64,000 nt of DNA from Acidicapsa ligni (GTDB lineage Bacteria > Acidobacteriota > Terriglobia > Terriglobales > Acidobacteriaceae), in assembly GCF_025685655.1 (NCBI RefSeq), contig NZ_JAGSYG010000003.1:682001-746000 (forward strand). Reading direction: 5' to 3'. Shown here in pieces: positions 8,938 through 17,332 of this stretch. The position numbers and the translations under genes are program-made. Numbering within the stretch: position 1 is the first letter of the stretch; every line of letters begins with the position of its first letter. Below the pieces are notes generated by a model, which was given only the letters and a program-made list of their open reading frames with translations, was not told the origin of the DNA and searched no databases.

Positions 8938-9329
8938 ATGAACGATTGGGCCGAGTTTTGTCACTTCAGGTATCTGCTTGAGATTTTGGAACACCACGGT
9001 TTTCTAACTGTAGCTGAGTACTTTCATACGGCGCAGCCTAACCTGAGTGCGCAGTCAAAGCGATTCCAGGAAAACTCTGGTGTGCACCTCTACAAAAAGA
9101 GCAAGGATGGTCGTATAAGGCTCACCGAAACCCGGCGTCGCGTTTGGCCGATTCGATTACCCAAGACGTTCTCGATGCTAGCGATGAAGCGATTGCGGCG
9201 CTGATAGCGATCGAGCGTGGAGATAATCGGTCAGCCGGAACAGCGGTCAGCCAACAAGCGACAACGAACTTACCGAGTCCTGTCTTTCTCGTTCGACATA
9301 CAAGCCCAGAGGAATTGAGTGGGCCGTAA
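8938..9329 (+). pseudogene. LysR-type regulator remnant (HTH and linker only)
   Basis: The ATG at 8938 has AGGAG upstream. The first ~70 residues are a LysR winged helix: FRYLLEILEHHGFLTVAEYF, AQPNLSAQSKRFQENSG, then KDGRIRLTET. The frame then turns to nonsense at about 9130. The family's continuation (ADSITQDVLDASDEAIAALI) is found in a different frame from about 9146, reaching a stop at 9329. The effector-binding domain is absent. A frameshift and truncation thus leave a broken gene. The N-terminal part could still be made as a ~88-residue DNA-binding fragment. It once probably controlled neighbouring catabolic genes. Confidence 0.75.
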
Positions 9330-9346
9330 AACGCTATATTGCTCTC

Positions 9347-9766
9347 TCAAGGAGCAATCCTTCGGTTAAAATCGTCTTCCGCAGATAGGAGTGCATCACT
9401 GAACTTTTCATACGAGAAGGGAGTGGTGATGACGTCGAATCCACCAGCCGCCAGCACGCTCGCCCACATCCTGGAATTGCTTTTGAGTGTGTATACCAGA
9501 ATCGAGGGACGAGGATCGAGTAGAGACACGACTCCCCATAACGAGCACCATTCGTGGGAGGCGAGATTATCAGCGGGTAGCAGCACAACTGAATACTTAG
9601 CCTGTCTCGAGACTCGCACGAATTCTTCGACAGTCAAGCAAACAACCAAGCGCATGTAAGCGACATTTTTCAGTTTGTCGAGGATTGATCGCAATGAAGG
9701 CTGCACTAGTGCCAATATGCAAAACGTTAAATCGCAATTGATCGGCTCATTCCAACTAACCGGCAT
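9347..9766 (-). CDS. Receiver-like (CheY-fold) protein without obvious phospho-acceptor
   Basis: From ATG 9764-9766 about 139 residues; a TTG at 9856 would add 30 residues of unlikely composition. After LTFCILALVQPSLRSIL come strands and helices ending GGFDVITTPFSYEKFSDALL, which matches the last third of response-regulator receiver domains (the threonine/lysine switch region and alpha5). The middle strand reads SVVLLPADNLASHEW, where the usual phosphorylated Asp plus Pro turn is not conserved. There is no output domain. It sits just after the kinase gene of the 9.9-13.6 kb pair on the same strand, so a pseudo-receiver adaptor is possible. Could also be a decaying gene. Confidence 0.5.
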   Translation of the reverse strand: MPVSWNEPINCDLTFCILALVQPSLRSILDKLKNVAYMRLVVCLTVEEFVRVSRQAKYSVVLLPADNLASHEWCSLWGVVSLLDPRPSILVYTLKSNSRMWASVLAAGGFDVITTPFSYEKFSDALLSAEDDFNRRIAP

Positions 9767-9880
9767 GACCTTCACAATAGAAGATTTTGGACGGCATACA
9801 GAGTGAGCTAACCGTGATGAGTTAGGTGATATCCCGCTCACCGAAGGGCCGGTCAAGAGCTGGTGTCAATATCTCAGAGT

Positions 9881-12800
9881 TTACCGGGAGTGGAAAAGCT
9901 TGCTCCACCAATTCCGCCGCGGGGCAAAGGCGATCGGAGCCGGAAGCGAGAGAACAATTGACGTTCCCTTTCCACCATTGCTGCGGGCACTGAAGCGTCC
10001 ACCTATTGCCTCTGCCCTTTCATGCATGCCTACGAGACCAAAGTGCCCGCTGTAGTGCGCAAGAAATGCATTCGCATCCATACCTATGCCATCATCCTGG
10101 ATCGACAGCCTAAAGTCTTTGAGTGCATATGAGATTTGAATGTCGAGATGTTGAGCATTGGAATGTCGGCAAGCGTTTGTAATGGCTTCTCGAGCGATCC
10201 ACACGGCCTCATCGTGAACGATGGAGTTCAACGGTACGGGATCCCCATGGACCGTCACCGTGACTTTGCATCTGTCATCCTTGAATAGACCGTCTACTAC
10301 CCGATGAATCTCGGCTGTCACATTCCCGTCCTGTGAAAAGTTCCCTCTCATCTCCTTGATACGATCTCTGCCTGAAACAAGAAGCCACTCCGCATCATCT
10401 AAAGAGCGCTCCATTTCCTGTTTAACGTCTGGCGACACACGACTCGTAAAGCTGGAGAAGCTTAGAACAATTCCCTGGATCGCCTGCAGAAGAGTATCGT
10501 GCAGCTCTCGCGATATGCGCATCCGCTCAGACATTCGTTCGCTGACGCGTAACTCAATTCTCTCTGCGATCGCTTGACTTCGACGGAGATACACGCTGAC
10601 AAGAACACAGACGATCAAAGCTGCTGTGACCAAACGAAACCACAAGGTCTGATACCAGGCAGGCTCGATGTCGAACTGGATAGAGTTCCCCTGTTGGTTC
10701 CACACTCCACTGTTATTGCAGGCGATCACCTGAAATGAATAGTGACCCGGACCGAGATTTGTATAAAAAGCCTGGCGACGCGTGCCAGCGTCTTGCCAGT
10801 CCTTATCGTGCCCGTCAAGCTTGTACCGAAACAAAACCTTTGCGGGATTGGGGAAGCTCAGCGCTGTGTAATCGATTTGGATGTCGCGCGTTCCCGCCGC
10901 AAAATCATTTGAGGCGAGCCGTGGTACTCGCACATGATCGGCTATCAATGACTCGATTACCACCGGAGGCGGTAGAGAATTGAAGTAAAGGTGTGCTGGA
11001 TCCACAACCTCCAAGCCATTCGCGGTTGCAAACCAAAGCTTTCCATCCGGAGACCGGGATAGGACCGGCGAAAAGTCGCCCAAATTAACGTTATATCCGT
11101 CCTCTCCGTCAAAAAAGAGCCGATGCCAAGGACGCGCATTTGGAACGTTCCACCATTGTTCAACTTCACCCTTCTGGATTCGAAGGAGCCCGCATTTGCC
11201 CGCCGCCCACAAAGATCCGCTCAGATCAAAGATAGATTCATGTAACTTGCAGGACGCGAACTGTGGGTCTGGAATGAATCTTCCTTCAACTCCCCGGATG
11301 AGGACCAAGCCCTCTTTACACCATATGTATAGCGTCCCATCAGGCCCTTGCATGAGACCGTATAGATGTTTGTGTTCTAGTAACTTGTTCCGCTCGGGCT
11401 CAACCTTTCCGCCCTCGATATGAGCGATGTTGCCCGATCGATCTAATATCCAAATGCCCGAACGTATGTCCGACATAGTGACATTTGACATTCCAAGTGC
11501 TGCGGCAAAACGTCGCGCCACACTTTCGTTAGGCTTCACGTAGGAGAGAATCGTATTGTCAACCTTCATTCTGAAAGTTGAGATCCAGACGTTGCCCTGC
11601 TCATCTTCCGCCATGCGTCCCACGATGCCGACCGAGCTCCCATCTTTGGCGCGGATTCGTGTGACCGAATGCTTTGTTATTCGATAGAGCTCGGTGTCCA
11701 TGCCTAACCAAATAGACCCGTTTCTGTCCTCAAAAATTGAAGTTCCCTGTGTTCCAGGAAGATGCACTCTATCTGTAAGTCGCGGTAAAGGGCGTCCGCG
11801 AATAATATCTGCTCCACTCTTTGTGATGGTCCATATGCTGCCGTCGTGGGTTGCGAGAGCAGCATCAGAATAGTCGAGACTAAGATGCTGCGCGCTTGAA
11901 TAAGTAATGACGCTGCTATCTCTGAACCGATCGATCCCCTTGTTGGTTACCACCCAGAGATCACCTTCTCGATCCTCGAAAAACTTCCTGACGGAATCTC
12001 CAGAAAGGCCGTTCTTGGAGTCGTAACGCTCCACCCCATTCCCACTGACCCGCAGGATGCCGTCCCTCTCCGTTCCAATCCATAAAGTTCCATCTTTCTT
12101 GCTGAGAATGACATTTACTTCGAGGTCAGCGCCGCTGAGCTCGGAAGTTTGGACGGGTTGAAAGTGTCCATCGGTGAGGTGTTCGAGACCCAAACCCCTG
12201 CCACGCGAAGGAAAGCCGATCCAGACGCCCCCATGAAAATCAGGAGCCAAGGCCCCCACTCCTCCCAATCCCTGTTTTCCTCGAAGAGAATTCGATGGCA
12301 ATGGAAACACCGTTAACTTGCCGGAGACAAAACGAAACACAGCGCTACCATTTGCTGACCAAATCGCGTTGTCGGCATCAACGGTGGCTGTGAAGCTACT
12401 GAACAGTTGAGAGTTCCCTCCGAGGCAGGTGATAGTAGCGTTCGTGGGCCTACATAGACCACCTTCTCTGTCTCCCTCAACCCTCTCACGCACAGCCCAA
12501 ATTTGCCCCGATCGATCTTCCACGAGCGCATCGTATCTACCTCCCCGCCCGGAGAAGGACAATAGTGTTCTCCCATCCCACTGGTAAAGGTGATTACCAC
12601 CCCCAATCCAAAGACTTCCGTCAGAAGCTCCTAGCACGCTCCATACTTCTCCACCGAGACCAAGTGGTTTTCCAGCGATATAGTCTAGAGGAACAAATCG
12701 GACGCCATCGAATCGGAGCACGCCCGCTTCGGTGCCGATCCAAATGTATCCGTCCCTGGTTTGGGCAATTGCTCTAGGTGGCGCGTTCAGTAGACCGTCC

Positions 12801-12922
12801 TCAAGGCGCCAAGCCGTATGGGCATACTGAGAAATCGCTGTGTTTGGATTGACCGCGAACAAGGGCTGCGAAAAGCCTAGGAGTAGCAACAGGCAAAACC
12901 ATATGAGGCGCTTTAGATTCAT
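9881..12922 (-). CDS. Two-component sensor histidine kinase with periplasmic beta-propeller
   Basis: 1013 residues. Signal peptide or first membrane segment 1-23, then ~650 residues of ligand-beta-propeller (Reg_prop) repeats with motifs such as TRDGYIWIGTEAGVLRFDG, a Y_Y_Y domain (DKDWQDAGTRRQAFY), one membrane helix near 775-795, a HisKA_3 dimerisation domain with His808 in RELHDTLLQ, and an HATPase domain with NACRHS and DDGIGM. This is the NarL-type kinase class with an external sensor, common in Bacteroidetes and Acidobacteria, where propellers often sense glycans; the ligand here is unknown. GGAGCG precedes the ATG. The response regulator gene lies immediately upstream on the same strand, 33 bp away, as a likely operon. 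Confidence 0.93.
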   Translation of the reverse strand: MNLKRLIWFCLLLLLGFSQPLFAVNPNTAISQYAHTAWRLEDGLLNAPPRAIAQTRDGYIWIGTEAGVLRFDGVRFVPLDYIAGKPLGLGGEVWSVLGASDGSLWIGGGNHLYQWDGRTLLSFSGRGGRYDALVEDRSGQIWAVRERVEGDREGGLCRPTNATITCLGGNSQLFSSFTATVDADNAIWSANGSAVFRFVSGKLTVFPLPSNSLRGKQGLGGVGALAPDFHGGVWIGFPSRGRGLGLEHLTDGHFQPVQTSELSGADLEVNVILSKKDGTLWIGTERDGILRVSGNGVERYDSKNGLSGDSVRKFFEDREGDLWVVTNKGIDRFRDSSVITYSSAQHLSLDYSDAALATHDGSIWTITKSGADIIRGRPLPRLTDRVHLPGTQGTSIFEDRNGSIWLGMDTELYRITKHSVTRIRAKDGSSVGIVGRMAEDEQGNVWISTFRMKVDNTILSYVKPNESVARRFAAALGMSNVTMSDIRSGIWILDRSGNIAHIEGGKVEPERNKLLEHKHLYGLMQGPDGTLYIWCKEGLVLIRGVEGRFIPDPQFASCKLHESIFDLSGSLWAAGKCGLLRIQKGEVEQWWNVPNARPWHRLFFDGEDGYNVNLGDFSPVLSRSPDGKLWFATANGLEVVDPAHLYFNSLPPPVVIESLIADHVRVPRLASNDFAAGTRDIQIDYTALSFPNPAKVLFRYKLDGHDKDWQDAGTRRQAFYTNLGPGHYSFQVIACNNSGVWNQQGNSIQFDIEPAWYQTLWFRLVTAALIVCVLVSVYLRRSQAIAERIELRVSERMSERMRISRELHDTLLQAIQGIVLSFSSFTSRVSPDVKQEMERSLDDAEWLLVSGRDRIKEMRGNFSQDGNVTAEIHRVVDGLFKDDRCKVTVTVHGDPVPLNSIVHDEAVWIAREAITNACRHSNAQHLDIQISYALKDFRLSIQDDGIGMDANAFLAHYSGHFGLVGMHERAEAIGGRFSARSNGGKGTSIVLSLPAPIAFAPRRNWWSKLFHSR

Positions 12923-12955
12923 TTCACGCTCCGCCCACCACCAGACGGTATGTCC

Positions 12956-13645
12956 TCAAACATCCAAGTCAAAATAACCTCTCTTTATAGCAATGGTCAC
13001 TGCGTGTGTCCGATCATTTGCATTGAGTTTCGCCATCGTATTCGCAAGATGCGACTTTACCGTGTCAGGGCTGAGCGAGAGACGATCAGCGATGAGCTTG
13101 TTCGACAGACCCTCTGCAACATGTCTGAGAATCTGCAACTCTCGCGCAGAGAGTTCATCATCGGCCACGTACGAAGCCATAGCAACGGCGATATCCGGCG
13201 GGATCACTTTTCTTCCAGCCTGCACGGCTCGTATTGTGGTCAGCAAGTCTTTTCGTAGAGAGCTCTTGAGCAGATAGGCCATCGCGCCCGCTTTGAAAGC
13301 CTTAACCGCTTGTACGTCGCCCTGATACGTCGTTAGCACGATGATGCGGGCATTCGGAAATGTCTCTCGAATCTGCGTGATTGCTTCGTGCCCTGACATA
13401 TCTGGAAGACGAAGATCCATCAATGTGACATCGGGTCGAGTTTGAAAAAACTGTGTCACCGCTTCTTGACCGCATGTGGCTTCGCCGACGATTTCCATGT
13501 CAGGTTGACCTTTCACTGAGGCGAGTACGCCGTCTCTCACCATCTGATGATCGTCGACCACTAGGATACGGATTTTTTGAACCGCAGCTTTTGGCTCCAT
13601 GCCTTCATACGCCCTGTTCTCGCCCAAATGGGTGAATGAAACCAT
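12956..13645 (-). CDS. NarL/FixJ-family response regulator
   Basis: 229 residues. The receiver domain begins at IRILVVDDHQMVRDG, the phospho-acceptor is Asp77 in LMDLRLPD, and the conserved Thr/Lys are in VLTTYQGD and LLKSS. The C-terminal LuxR helix-turn-helix reads ELSARELQILRHVAEGLSNK and SPDTVKSHLANTMAKL. It should be phosphorylated by the propeller kinase encoded 33 bp downstream and regulate transcription. The true start could be the ATG at 13600 (MEPKAAV), since the first 15 residues add nothing to the fold. Target promoters are not evident; the divergent gene at 13762 is a candidate. Confidence 0.93.
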   Translation of the reverse strand: MVSFTHLGENRAYEGMEPKAAVQKIRILVVDDHQMVRDGVLASVKGQPDMEIVGEATCGQEAVTQFFQTRPDVTLMDLRLPDMSGHEAITQIRETFPNARIIVLTTYQGDVQAVKAFKAGAMAYLLKSSLRKDLLTTIRAVQAGRKVIPPDIAVAMASYVADDELSARELQILRHVAEGLSNKLIADRLSLSPDTVKSHLANTMAKLNANDRTHAVTIAIKRGYFDLDV

Positions 13646-13761
13646 CCCTGAATAGGCGTTGAGTTGGAGGACTCTACGCTAGAAGATGTCCATATTGGCA
13701 GTTGTACCACGGCAAGCTGGTTGACAGCGTAATCGAGCTAAACGCTCGCGGAGGACCGAAG

Positions 13762-14634
13762 ATGCACATCACACCCCAAATGTTCGAAGCTCATAACCAA
13801 GTGCTTATTCCCGCCGCCCCGTCGAACACCTGGACTCACGAAGAGGTACGGGAGGAACTGGGTCGAATCCTCAGAAGTCGATTCTTTATCAAGTCGATAC
13901 GACTATCGTGCTTCCTGTCCACGGCGATCGACTATCTTCTCGAAGGAAAAGCCGATTGCTTCAAAGAGTACACCGTAGGGATAGAGGTCTATAAGAGGTC
14001 GGCAACCTATGATCCAACACAAGACACAATCGTTCGTACCGAAGCGCGACGTCTTCGAACAAAGTTGAGAGAGTATTACTCCAACTTCCCGGAGCAGTGC
14101 AGGGTGAGAATCGCATTCGCAACTGGAAGCTACGTGCCACTAATCGAAATGCGCTATCCATCGCGATTCGTGGGCAGACTTGAAGCTGCTGTTCCCTCGA
14201 TATCGTCGTTCCAAGGAGAGACTCTTTCGATAGGCGTCATCCCTTTTAGCGCAAGAAACACGGAATCTACTCTTGAACATTTCGCCCGCAATCTCGAAGA
14301 AGAATTGATTCACGAGCTCGCAATGGTCCCGAACATCAAAGTGTTTCGGAACTCTGTCGGTGGTTGCGCCCCCTCCGCGGACCAGCTTTGTTATTGGAAT
14401 CGGTCTGGAGTTCAATTTGCTCTTCATGGTCATTTGCATCAAGCGCCAGAGGGAGCTGTTGTGCAGATTCAATTGACGACGATGCAAGGAATGATTCTCT
14501 GGTCCGGCCGATTCAGTAGCGAATTGTTGCAAGGCCAATCCAGCGAAATTGTATCAACAGTTCGCGCTGCCGTTTTCCATTCCACCACCCTGGACAACCG
14601 ATCGATGTCCAGAGAACTCATCCTCAACAATTAA
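13762..14634 (+). CDS. Acidobacterial TolB-like regulator-type protein
   Basis: 290 residues from ATG 13762, chosen for GGAGG 7 bp upstream; an earlier ATG at 13702 lacks a site. Residues ~30-140 contain ILRSRFFIKSIRLSCFLS, EYTVGIEVYKRSATYDP and IVRTEARRLRTKLREYY, a DNA-binding-like module often seen at the start of large acidobacterial regulator/TPR proteins. From SIGVIPFSARN onward it resembles the FlgO/TolB N-terminal domain with alternating helices and LHGHLHQ. The usual long TPR tail is absent. Function is not established; location in the cytoplasm is expected. The 3' end overlaps by a few bases the relic of AbiEii on the other strand, suggesting a recombination join there. Confidence 0.65.
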   Translation: MHITPQMFEAHNQVLIPAAPSNTWTHEEVREELGRILRSRFFIKSIRLSCFLSTAIDYLLEGKADCFKEYTVGIEVYKRSATYDPTQDTIVRTEARRLRTKLREYYSNFPEQCRVRIAFATGSYVPLIEMRYPSRFVGRLEAAVPSISSFQGETLSIGVIPFSARNTESTLEHFARNLEEELIHELAMVPNIKVFRNSVGGCAPSADQLCYWNRSGVQFALHGHLHQAPEGAVVQIQLTTMQGMILWSGRFSSELLQGQSSEIVSTVRAAVFHSTTLDNRSMSRELILNN

Positions 14635-14883
14635 GGCACATGGATCTTGCTTTGTGAATCTTCTGGGCAATACGACCCAGCGCAGATCGTATCTCGATGA
14701 GCGAGGTCTCTCAATCCGCAATCGGCAGATACACCAGATCGATGTCCACCGAGAGGCGGGGTAGGTCTCGAACGAAAAGATTGATTGCTGTTCGCCATTG
14801 AGAGCAAAGCAAGTCCAGGTCGCCACATGAGGCGATACGCGGACGAGTATGGCAACCTGTGCCTCGAAGATTTCACTGGCCAT
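14624..14883 (-). pseudogene. abiEii: AbiEii-type nucleotidyltransferase toxin remnant
   Basis: ATG 14883 starts MASEIFEAQVAILVRVSPHV and CFALNGE. A one-base frame change then gives TAINLFVRDLPRLSVDID and LVYLPIAD, the nucleotidyltransferase signature of AbiEii toxins (GGTAINLF...DxD). A TGA follows, after which the same frame still reads ETSLIEIRSALGRIAQKI. The rest of the toxin is missing: the fragment stops where it meets the 3' end of the plus-strand gene at 14634. In intact systems the enzyme is neutralised by AbiEi in a type IV toxin-antitoxin pair that causes abortive infection. Frameshift, stop and truncation make it dead. Confidence 0.8.
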
Positions 14884-15193
14884 CGTTGCTGCCTCTAGTG
14901 CTGAATAGTTCCATTGGAAGAGTGATCTGATAGCGCGAGTCGAAGTGGCCCTGGGGAACCAGTTGACGCTTTCCTTTCCCGAGGTCGACGGAAGACTGAT
15001 CCAGATGTCTGAACCAGGCATGTCCATGCCTGGTTGCATACCAGAGGAAGAGCCGCTTTACCTTCACACTCCTGCACTCTCGCAGGAGTGTCCCCAGTAG
15101 TTGGGGACGGAGATTGGCTAGACCTTCCATGACGACATCGACTTGATGAAAGCTCTCGTGGTGCGGGCATGGTGAGGGATTACTCCCAGGGAC
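14873..15193 (-). pseudogene. abiEi: AbiEi-type antitoxin C-terminal remnant
   Basis: Open frame of about 106 residues without a proper start. It reads ESFHQVDVVMEGLANLRPQL, then RSVKVKRLFLWYATRHGHAW, HLDQSSVDLGKGKRQLV and RYQITLPMEL. This matches the C-terminal half of AbiEi-family antitoxins that pair with AbiEii. The N-terminal winged helix is absent; a TGA at 15194-15196 closes the frame upstream. It overlaps the start of the AbiEii relic by 11 bp, the usual gene order for this pair. Non-functional. Confidence 0.8.
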
Positions 15194-15445
15194 TCATGAA
15201 CTCCGCATCATTTGACGATCCTGATGCGATGCCTAATCTCACTTGGCGATAACAGGCCAATGCACTCATTGAAGCGCTATGCGTTACTTACAAAAAGCGC
15301 GTTTGTAATGAGCAACTCTGACGCAATTGTTCCTTGCAATCTGCCTGGCAGACGTGTGGGCGTTGATTACCTTAGGCCGAAGCGTTTGGCCGTGATGGTA
15401 ATTGACGAATGCATTATCATTGGGTCGTGATGTTCTTCTCTGTTA

Positions 15446-15554
15446 TCTAAACCGTACAAAAACGCAGGCATGCCGCGACCGCAGTAGTCGGCCCCTTTGT
15501 TTTTGTACGTAGCATCGGCGGCGCACATTCGTACTGCTCGCTCAACGGTTTAGA
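15446..15554. repeat. Nested inverted repeats upstream of a small ORF
   Basis: TCTAAACCGT at 15446-15455 pairs perfectly with ACGGTTTAGA at 15545-15554. Overlapping it, CGTACAAAAAC at 15453-15463 pairs perfectly with GTTTTTGTACG at 15499-15509. The two pairings share three bases of the left arm, so together they form an 18-nt left arm matched by two separate right arms. The ribosome binding site of the ORF at 15570 lies just after. The stretch 15194-15445 holds nothing recognised. Confidence 0.7.
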
Positions 15555-15569
15555 AAATAGGAGAAGTTT

Positions 15570-15989
15570 ATGTCTTGGTCTGAGCATTTTGTTCGGAATC
15601 ATCGACGGCAAACGGACTACGCCATCCATAATGCATTTGCGCAACTGGCCTCAGATCCTCCCGTCCTGGAAAAATTTCATGAGATGCTGCACTGCGCTCG
15701 AAAGCGAGCGGTACGCCTTTTTGAGGCGCCAATCGTCAATGGGCGTCATCTCGACGTAGATGCGCTCATCAATCTGTCTCGATTCCGAACTGCACATATT
15801 CGGCCAACAATCGACTGGGTCCGCACATCGTCATCCTGGCGGCATTCTCCCCTCGCTTTCCGCCACAACGTTGCGGCAACAGTTGAAGCGATGCCACGTC
15901 TCGACCAACTCCAGAAAATCCGAACATCGTGCAAATCTCGTCCCCCGCAGCACCCTCCCCGAATCTGGCGTGTGCGGTCCGCGTATTAG
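15570..15989 (+). CDS. Hypothetical protein, possibly truncated
   Basis: 139 residues; ATG 15570 has GGAGAAG four bases upstream. The first ~75 residues (QLASDPPVLEKFHEMLHCAR then IVNGRHLDVDALINLSRF) look like a natural helical protein. The remainder is Arg/His/Ser-rich and less convincing, so a frameshift near 15785 is possible. No family recognised and no catalytic motif visible. The upstream nested inverted repeats and the neighbouring AbiE relics suggest leftover mobile DNA. It may be a broken gene rather than an intact one. Confidence 0.4.
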   Translation: MSWSEHFVRNHRRQTDYAIHNAFAQLASDPPVLEKFHEMLHCARKRAVRLFEAPIVNGRHLDVDALINLSRFRTAHIRPTIDWVRTSSSWRHSPLAFRHNVAATVEAMPRLDQLQKIRTSCKSRPPQHPPRIWRVRSAY

Positions 15990-16131
15990 CAATGAGAAGT
16001 GGGATTGCCGCAGGATAAGCCCATGTTAGCCTCAGGGGAATGGAGGTCAGTTCCTACGGCGAATAACCTGACGATTCCTATAGTTGCTGACAGATTGTTA
16101 TGACCGCGGTTGTCACTAGATTCAATGGACC

Positions 16132-17073
16132 TCAACTACTCATGAAAAGAGTGACCGGCACGGTCACAAACAGCGAGGTTGTGGAAAGTAGGAGAATCGA
16201 GGCTGTCTCGTCCTCCAAAGTCTTGTACTTTGCCGCGAACAGAACGACGACTGTAGCCATGGGAAAGCTCGCGCATACCAAGGCTTCGCGAGCGAACGGC
16301 CCGCTTATATGCATCCATCGTAGTAGTGCGAAAAGCAGCGCAGTCTGTATGGTGATGCGGCCTATTGTTCCCAGTACGACGGCTCTGGAGAACCGGAAGG
16401 CATGAGCGGCGAGAATGAGGCCAACGGTGAATACCGCAACACCGGCGGTTGCGGAACCAATCATGGACAATGAACTCGAAACTTCCGTGGGGACGTGGAT
16501 TCCTACCAGGACAGAGAGAATTCCCAAGACGGGAGCCCACAGTAAAGGCGACTTGAGGCCATTCTTGATTCCCATAGCGATGGGCGAATCCTGATTAAGC
16601 GCACTTGAGCCCGGCGCACTATTCATCTCGAGAAAAATGATAGCTAGGGGGATCACGAAATCAATCGACAGAGCGACCAGACTTACAGTGCCCGCGCTGG
16701 TCTCTCCGAGCAGGGGGCGCAAGACTTGGATGCCAAAGACAGGCGCAGCAGAACTTGAAAGCATTAGCGCGTAAATAGCAGCCGGGGTTCCCTTGAGCGA
16801 AGGAATTTGCTCCATGGCGAACAGCGCCAAAAGGAACAAGCCAATATGAGAGATGAAAAGAGCAACGACGAGACCACTCTGCTGAAGAAGAAGATTTTTG
16901 GGAATATCCGTCATGTTAACGAAAAGAGTAGCGGGCAATGCGAAACCCAGCGCCAATTTACTGAAGCCCGATGCTTGTTCGGAGTTGAAGGTGTGTCGTC
17001 TGCCTGCAACGTAGCCGAGGATCAGCACGAAGAATATAGGAATCAGTGCCGCAAATAACCTACTGATATTCAC
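16132..17073 (-). CDS. AEC-family (auxin efflux carrier) transporter
   Basis: 313 residues with about ten hydrophobic segments in the 5+5 arrangement of the AEC family: IPIFFVLILGYVAGRR at the N-terminus, GFALPATLFVNM (the conserved crossover region of helix 4), ALMLSSSAAPVFGIQVLRPL in the middle, and LICASFPMATVVVLFA-like sequence near the end. Bacterial members (MdcF, MleP) carry malonate, malate or other carboxylates across the inner membrane. The GTG start has AAGGAG seven bases upstream. It is the last gene of the minus-strand cluster that starts with the oxalate decarboxylase, with a 259-bp gap to the FAH-family gene before it, so it may have its own promoter. A carboxylate exchanger is a sensible partner for the decarboxylases. 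Confidence 0.85.
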   Translation of the reverse strand: MNISRLFAALIPIFFVLILGYVAGRRHTFNSEQASGFSKLALGFALPATLFVNMTDIPKNLLLQQSGLVVALFISHIGLFLLALFAMEQIPSLKGTPAAIYALMLSSSAAPVFGIQVLRPLLGETSAGTVSLVALSIDFVIPLAIIFLEMNSAPGSSALNQDSPIAMGIKNGLKSPLLWAPVLGILSVLVGIHVPTEVSSSLSMIGSATAGVAVFTVGLILAAHAFRFSRAVVLGTIGRITIQTALLFALLRWMHISGPFAREALVCASFPMATVVVLFAAKYKTLEDETASILLLSTTSLFVTVPVTLFMSS

Positions 17074-17332
17074 CGTAGCTCCTTCTTACAGTTAGGTGTT
17101 TTGCTGAGATGACAACATCTCGGATATTCAATCTCAACGAGGAAGTCGCGGTGGGAAGCGTAACGAATATCTCGCAACAATTGAACGAAAGACATTTAGG
17201 GAGGGCAGCGCGAAACTACCGTTCGCACTGCCTTGGTCATCAAATCGTCTCTGGCGCAAGTGTCGCCATGCAGTAATAGCTAGCTTCCTGATAGGCATCG
17301 ATTGGGATCGAAGGACTGATCTTAGATCGGCA

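Noticed and set aside
14554..15039. Single 161-residue minus-strand protein
   Set aside because: It joins parts of two different reading frames of the AbiEi/AbiEii relics and is not a real product.
15446..15554. Integron attC site
   Set aside because: The outer arms do not fit the R' and R'' core consensus and no integron integrase is present.
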